DNA of 64,000 bases from Mycobacterium sp. E1214 (GTDB lineage: Bacteria; Actinomycetota; Actinomycetes; Mycobacteriales; Mycobacteriaceae): contig NZ_LZJC01000150.1 of the NCBI RefSeq assembly GCF_001666755.1, forward strand, positions 36,946 to 100,945, read 5' to 3'. Shown in pieces: positions 60,694 to 64,000 of the stretch. The notes beneath the pieces are model-generated. The model had not been told where the DNA came from, did not search any database, and was given only the letters and a program-made list of their open reading frames with translations. The first letter of the stretch is position 1, and each line of letters opens with the position of its first letter. Made by a program: the position numbers and the translations under genes.

Positions 60694-62061
60694 GTGACGG
60701 CGTCGACGGACGTCGGCCCCGCCGGTGCGCGGCGATTCGGGGCGGCGGTCGCGGCGTCGATCGTGGGGTTCGCCTTCGACCTCTACGACCTGTTCATCCT
60801 GCTGTTCGTCGCCTCCGCCGTCAGCGAGCTCATCTTTCCCGCGCGCAGCGAAACGCTCTCGCTCGCCGCCGTATACGCCTCGTTCGCGGTGAGTCTGATC
60901 ATGCGGCCCCTCGGCTCGTTTGTCTTCGGGCCGCTTGCGGACCGGCTCGGGCGGAAGCGACTGCTGCTCGTCACGACCGCGGGCGCCGGGCTTTCGACGG
61001 CGTTGATGGGTGCGGTTCCGACGTTCGCGGTGGCCGGTGCCGCAGCGCCAATAGGTTTCATCCTTCTCCGGCTGATACAGGGGTTGTTCGTCGGCGGCAT
61101 CGTCGCCTCGACGCACACACTTGCCACCGAGACGGTGCCGGAAAATCTGCGCGGCGCGGTGTCGGGCTTGGTCGGCGGGGGAGGACCGGCGGTCGGTGCC
61201 GTGTTGGCCTCGGTTGCCAGCCTAATCTGCCATGCACTGTTCCCGGGCGCGCAATTCGCCGTGTGGGGTTGGCGCTTCATGTTTTTCAGCGGGCTGCTGG
61301 GTGCGGTGCTGAGCTACCTTCTGCTGCGGGGCGCCGGCGAACCCGCGTCGTGGCAAGACCACGCCGTCGCCGGCGCGTCGACGCACACGACCGTGAAGAG
61401 CCTGTTCGAGCGTGGCCGGCGGCGGACGATCCTCACCGGCGTCCTGGTGGTTTCGGGCGCCGGGACGTCGTACTACCTGACGTCCGGTTACCTGCCGACC
61501 GTGTATCAGAAGTTCAACAAACTCGACGGCGGCTTGGCGAGCGACTTCCTCATCTGTTCGAGCGTCGTCGTGGCGGTCGGCACTGTGGCCGCCGGGGCGT
61601 TGAGCGAAGTCTGGGGGCGCAGGAGGACCCTCGTACTGTTCGGTGTGATCGACCTCGTGGTGGTCCCGTCGCTGTACTGGGTGATCACCCAACTGAACGC
61701 GCAGTCCGGCCCCCTGATTTTGCTGTACTCGTTGATCCTCGTGTTCTTGTCCAATGCGATCTATGGCCCCGCGATGATCTACCTCAACGAGCTGTTCCCC
61801 ACCCGCGTCCGAGCCACCGGGACCGCGTTCCTCTGGAACGGCGGCTTCGCGATCGGCGGCCTCATGACCACCTTCGTGACGTTGGCCAGTCCGACACTCG
61901 CAGACATCCCATCGCGGCTGGCTGCCTTTCTCTTCGCCTGGTACGTCATCTTTCTCATCGCCGTCCTGGTCGGCCCGGAGACCATCGGACGGCTCGAGCG
62001 GACGGCGGTCACGCCCGTGGCCGAGCCGTCACTTGCCGCGGCCGGCGAGGGTCCCGGGTAG
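60694..62061 (+). CDS. MFS transporter of the metabolite:H+ symporter type
   Basis: A 455-aa 12-TM major-facilitator transporter. FAFDLYDLFILLFVASAV in helix 1 and RPLGSFVFGPLADRLGRKR in the helix 2-3 loop are typical of the MHS/AAHS group, which import aromatic or organic acids with protons. GTG at 60694 has GAGG five bases upstream; TTG 60670 and GTG 60679 are alternatives. It is last in the NadC-like/OMPDC-like/HisI-like operon, suggesting uptake (or release) of that pathway's acid. Confidence 0.88.
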   Translation: MTASTDVGPAGARRFGAAVAASIVGFAFDLYDLFILLFVASAVSELIFPARSETLSLAAVYASFAVSLIMRPLGSFVFGPLADRLGRKRLLLVTTAGAGLSTALMGAVPTFAVAGAAAPIGFILLRLIQGLFVGGIVASTHTLATETVPENLRGAVSGLVGGGGPAVGAVLASVASLICHALFPGAQFAVWGWRFMFFSGLLGAVLSYLLLRGAGEPASWQDHAVAGASTHTTVKSLFERGRRRTILTGVLVVSGAGTSYYLTSGYLPTVYQKFNKLDGGLASDFLICSSVVVAVGTVAAGALSEVWGRRRTLVLFGVIDLVVVPSLYWVITQLNAQSGPLILLYSLILVFLSNAIYGPAMIYLNELFPTRVRATGTAFLWNGGFAIGGLMTTFVTLASPTLADIPSRLAAFLFAWYVIFLIAVLVGPETIGRLERTAVTPVAEPSLAAAGEGPG

Positions 62062-62090
62062 GACCACGAAGCGACTCTCTACCCTGGCGG

Positions 62091-63107
62091 TCAGGTGCGG
62101 CGGCGATATCGCCGAAGGCGGTGCACCGTTGCCACCGTTGGCGAGCCGGTGGCGGGGCGCAGCGCCGCTTCCAACCGAGCTCGAACGTCGTCATCGTCGA
62201 GGTGGGCGCCGATCGCCACGAGGCAGTTGGCGACCGCACCGGGCGGCGCGGCCTCGACGTGAACGGCGTCGGCCACCACGTTGACCAGGTAAGTGGGGGT
62301 GGCGGCGCCGTACCGCACCGCCACCACACCCTTGAGCCGGTACACCCCGTCTGGGGGATTCTCCAGAAGGTCGAGCAGCGCGCCCGGGTCGACGAGGCCG
62401 GTGCTCGTCACCGTGACCGAGTCGGCGTGGGCCGAATGGTGCGCATGCGCTGAGTCGACGTCGACGAACAATTCACGCAAGGACAGCTGGCCAAGCTGGT
62501 CTCGTGGCACCGCGACGTCGTACAGCAGTTCTGGGTCGATGTTCCCGTCCATCGCTCCGATGACTGCCGCGCGTGACCCGCGTTGCTGCACCCGGTCTTT
62601 CACCCGATCGACCATCGCCGCGCGCTCGGTTTCGGGAAGTCGATCGAGTTTGTTGACGACGATCAGCGATGCCGCCGCGTAACGGGCAGGAGGCGTGGGG
62701 CCGACGTCGACGGTGTCGAAGTGCGTTGCGGCGTCGATGACGTCGACCAGCCCGCCGAACCGGACGCCCTTGACATCGCTGAAGCCGATCATGCGAGCGA
62801 CGCCCGCGGGTTCGGCCACGCCACTGGCCTCGATGATGACGGCGTCGAGTTCGAGCCGTGGATCGGTGAACCTGGCCAACGCGTCGTCGATGCCGTCGTC
62901 GTCGGACAGGCAACAGATGCAGCCTCCGGCGATCGACGCGGGCTCGTCGATCTGGCCGGTCACCAGCATGGCGTCGACATTCAGTTCACCGAAATCGTTG
63001 ATGATGACGCCGATCCGCGCTCCGGGACTGCGCAGCACGTGATTGAGCAGCGTGGTCTTGCCGGCACCGAGATAACCCGTCAAGCCGATCACGGGGATTG
63101 CTCGCAC
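62091..63107 (-). CDS. CobW/G3E-family GTPase (metallochaperone-like)
   Basis: A 338-aa GTPase. Walker A TGYLGAGKTTLLNH, the metal motif CICC (within GGCICCLSDDD), the NKLD guanine specificity motif and a C-terminal CobW_C domain are present; a His-rich HAHHSAHAD stretch lies between the domains. G3E GTPases deliver zinc, cobalt or nickel to client enzymes. It is convergent with the MFS gene (29 bp apart). It could metallate the zinc-dependent HisI-like protein next door; inference. I saw no Zur box in the 337 bp upstream. Confidence 0.88.
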   Translation of the reverse strand: MRAIPVIGLTGYLGAGKTTLLNHVLRSPGARIGVIINDFGELNVDAMLVTGQIDEPASIAGGCICCLSDDDGIDDALARFTDPRLELDAVIIEASGVAEPAGVARMIGFSDVKGVRFGGLVDVIDAATHFDTVDVGPTPPARYAAASLIVVNKLDRLPETERAAMVDRVKDRVQQRGSRAAVIGAMDGNIDPELLYDVAVPRDQLGQLSLRELFVDVDSAHAHHSAHADSVTVTSTGLVDPGALLDLLENPPDGVYRLKGVVAVRYGAATPTYLVNVVADAVHVEAAPPGAVANCLVAIGAHLDDDDVRARLEAALRPATGSPTVATVHRLRRYRRRT

Positions 63108-63444
63108 AGATCATCCTCCCGCTAACGTTGCAAGAACCAAAGCCTCTGTCCTGCATGTTATCGACTACCGCAGACCGCCCCGACGGCGCGCCGCCGCGCA
63201 TTATTCTGCCGACAACCGAATAGGGGGCTGAACAGTCCAAAAACAGCCTCCGATAAGAGTTTTCGCCTTCGCTCTGTGAGCTCATTGGTCCTGGCACGCA
63301 GCGCTCGGTCGGCGGCAAACTAAGCCGCGTGATGGCGGCGATGCCATCACCTCTTCCGTGGCCGCATCCAGCTTGCAAGGGCGGCCACAACTGATTCCTG
63401 ACCGCCGAGATTGCCAGTGGTCTCGGTTGACTGAGGAGGACACG
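63108..63444. other. intergenic region between cobW-like and PPE genes
   Basis: No gene with a ribosome site was found here. It separates divergent genes and should hold both promoters. The last 12 bases carry GAGGAGG, the PPE ribosome site. No clear palindrome or metal-regulator box was recognised. Confidence 0.5.
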
Positions 63445-64000
63445 GTGTTTGACTTCGGAGCGAGACCGCCCGAAATCAATTCCGGTCTCATGTATGCGGG
63501 TCCGGGTTCGGGGCCGATGATGGCTGCGGCCGCCGCGTGGGATGAGATTGCCGCTGAAGTGGGGGCGGCGGCGAGTGGTTATTCGTCGGTGGTGACGGAG
63601 TTGAGCGGCGGTCCGTGGGTGGGGCCGGCGTCGGCGTCGATGCTTAAGGCGGTGACGCCGTATGTGTCGTGGTTGTCGGTGATGGCGGCGATGGCGGAGG
63701 AGACGGCGAGTCAGGGTCGGGCGGCGGCGGCGGCGTATGAGGCGGCGTTCGCGATGACGGTGCCGCCGCCGGCGATCGCGGCGAATCGGGTGCTGCTGGC
63801 GACGCTGGTCGCCACTAATTTTTTTGGGCAGAACACTCCGGCGATCGCCGCCACCGAGGCCGACTACGGGCTGATGTGGGCTCAGGACGCGGTGGCGATG
63901 TATGGCTATGCGGGTGCCTCGGTGTTGGCCTCGGCGCTCGAGCCGTTCCCGGCGCCGCCGAACACCACGACCCCGGACGCCACCACCGACCAGGCCATGG
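63445..64000 (+). CDS. PPE-family protein (partial, runs off right edge)
   Basis: The first 185 codons of a PPE protein. GTG at 63445 has GAGGAGG upstream and gives VFDFGARPPEINSGLMYAGP, the standard PPE N-terminus, followed by the WxG-type segment (SGGPWVGPASASML) near residue 55. The helical PPE domain (about 180 aa) is nearly complete. PPE proteins pair with PE proteins and are secreted by ESX systems; no PE gene is visible directly upstream. The C-terminal subfamily (SVP, MPTR etc.) cannot be judged from this window. Confidence 0.92.
   Translation, partial: MFDFGARPPEINSGLMYAGPGSGPMMAAAAAWDEIAAEVGAAASGYSSVVTELSGGPWVGPASASMLKAVTPYVSWLSVMAAMAEETASQGRAAAAAYEAAFAMTVPPPAIAANRVLLATLVATNFFGQNTPAIAATEADYGLMWAQDAVAMYGYAGASVLASALEPFPAPPNTTTPDATTDQAM

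Noticed and set aside
63108..63444. Zur box before the CobW-like gene
   Set aside because: No AT-rich TGANAATNATTNTCA-like palindrome was found on reading the region.
1..64000. tRNA, rRNA, insertion sequence or phage genes
   Set aside because: None was recognised on either strand: no transposase or integrase motifs, no tRNA-like cloverleaf with a T-loop noted.

Overview
The window is high-GC DNA (roughly two thirds G+C by eye) from a mycobacterium, most likely a slow-growing non-tuberculous species. The markers are a PPE gene at the right edge, an MmpS/MmpL pair, a 186-aa PncA with the same residue numbering as the M. tuberculosis enzyme, a FabG3 (Rv2002-type) dehydrogenase, and a block with the M. 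tuberculosis gene order lppI - lipT - pncA - Rv2042c - Rv2041c - Rv2040c - Rv2039c - Rv2038c - Rv2037c. Genes are densely packed with many 1-14 bp overlaps. No tRNA, rRNA, CRISPR array, insertion sequence or phage gene was seen.

Layout. (1) 1-7.3 kb, accessory: a leftward operon (5-TM membrane protein, 34-aa membrane peptide, NorD-like VWA protein, NorQ/CbbQ-like AAA ATPase), a decayed dehydrogenase copy, a TetR regulator, and a rightward operon (SDR, DapB-like dehydrogenase, frameshifted P450). Nearly identical palindromes (TGACTT[C/A]AGTCA) precede both operons, so one TetR may control both. (2) 7.3-21.2 kb: the lppI-to-Rv2037c block. Between lipT and pncA lie a kinase-fold/DUF fusion, gluconokinase, a zeta-toxin pair and a DoxX protein with a hendecad-repeat tail. 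(3) 21.2-39 kb: DUF3349 and DUF3097 proteins, an iron-uptake operon efeUOB behind an IdeR-like box, OsmC, cyanase plus an acyl-CoA dehydrogenase homologue, an ECF sigma factor with a small zinc-motif partner, a universal stress protein, an NCS1 permease with a zinc-ribbon-like tail, an acyltransferase, reductases, a thioesterase and a cation/H+ antiporter. (4) 39.2-48.5 kb: a compact secondary-metabolite locus made of a flavin halogenase-like enzyme, a one-module type I PKS (KS-AT-DH-KR-ACP) and a two-gene ABC exporter. (5) 48.6-56.2 kb: fabG3, mmpL/mmpS, a TetR gene with matching TGCA-triplet sites on both sides, an HSL-type hydrolase and an aldehyde dehydrogenase. (6) 56.2-63.1 kb: a TetR gene and a BBE-type flavin oxidase sharing an operator, divergent from an operon of NadC-like, OMP-decarboxylase-like, HisI-like and MFS genes, with a convergent CobW GTPase. 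(7) The start of a PPE gene at the right edge.

The strongest candidate for an undescribed system is region 6. Three proteins related to three different nucleotide pathways (NAD, pyrimidine, histidine) sit in one tight operon with an organic-acid-type transporter. The NadC homologue lacks the arginine that binds quinolinate, which points to a different heteroaromatic acid. The NorQD module without a recognisable NO reductase and the halogenase-PKS locus come next.
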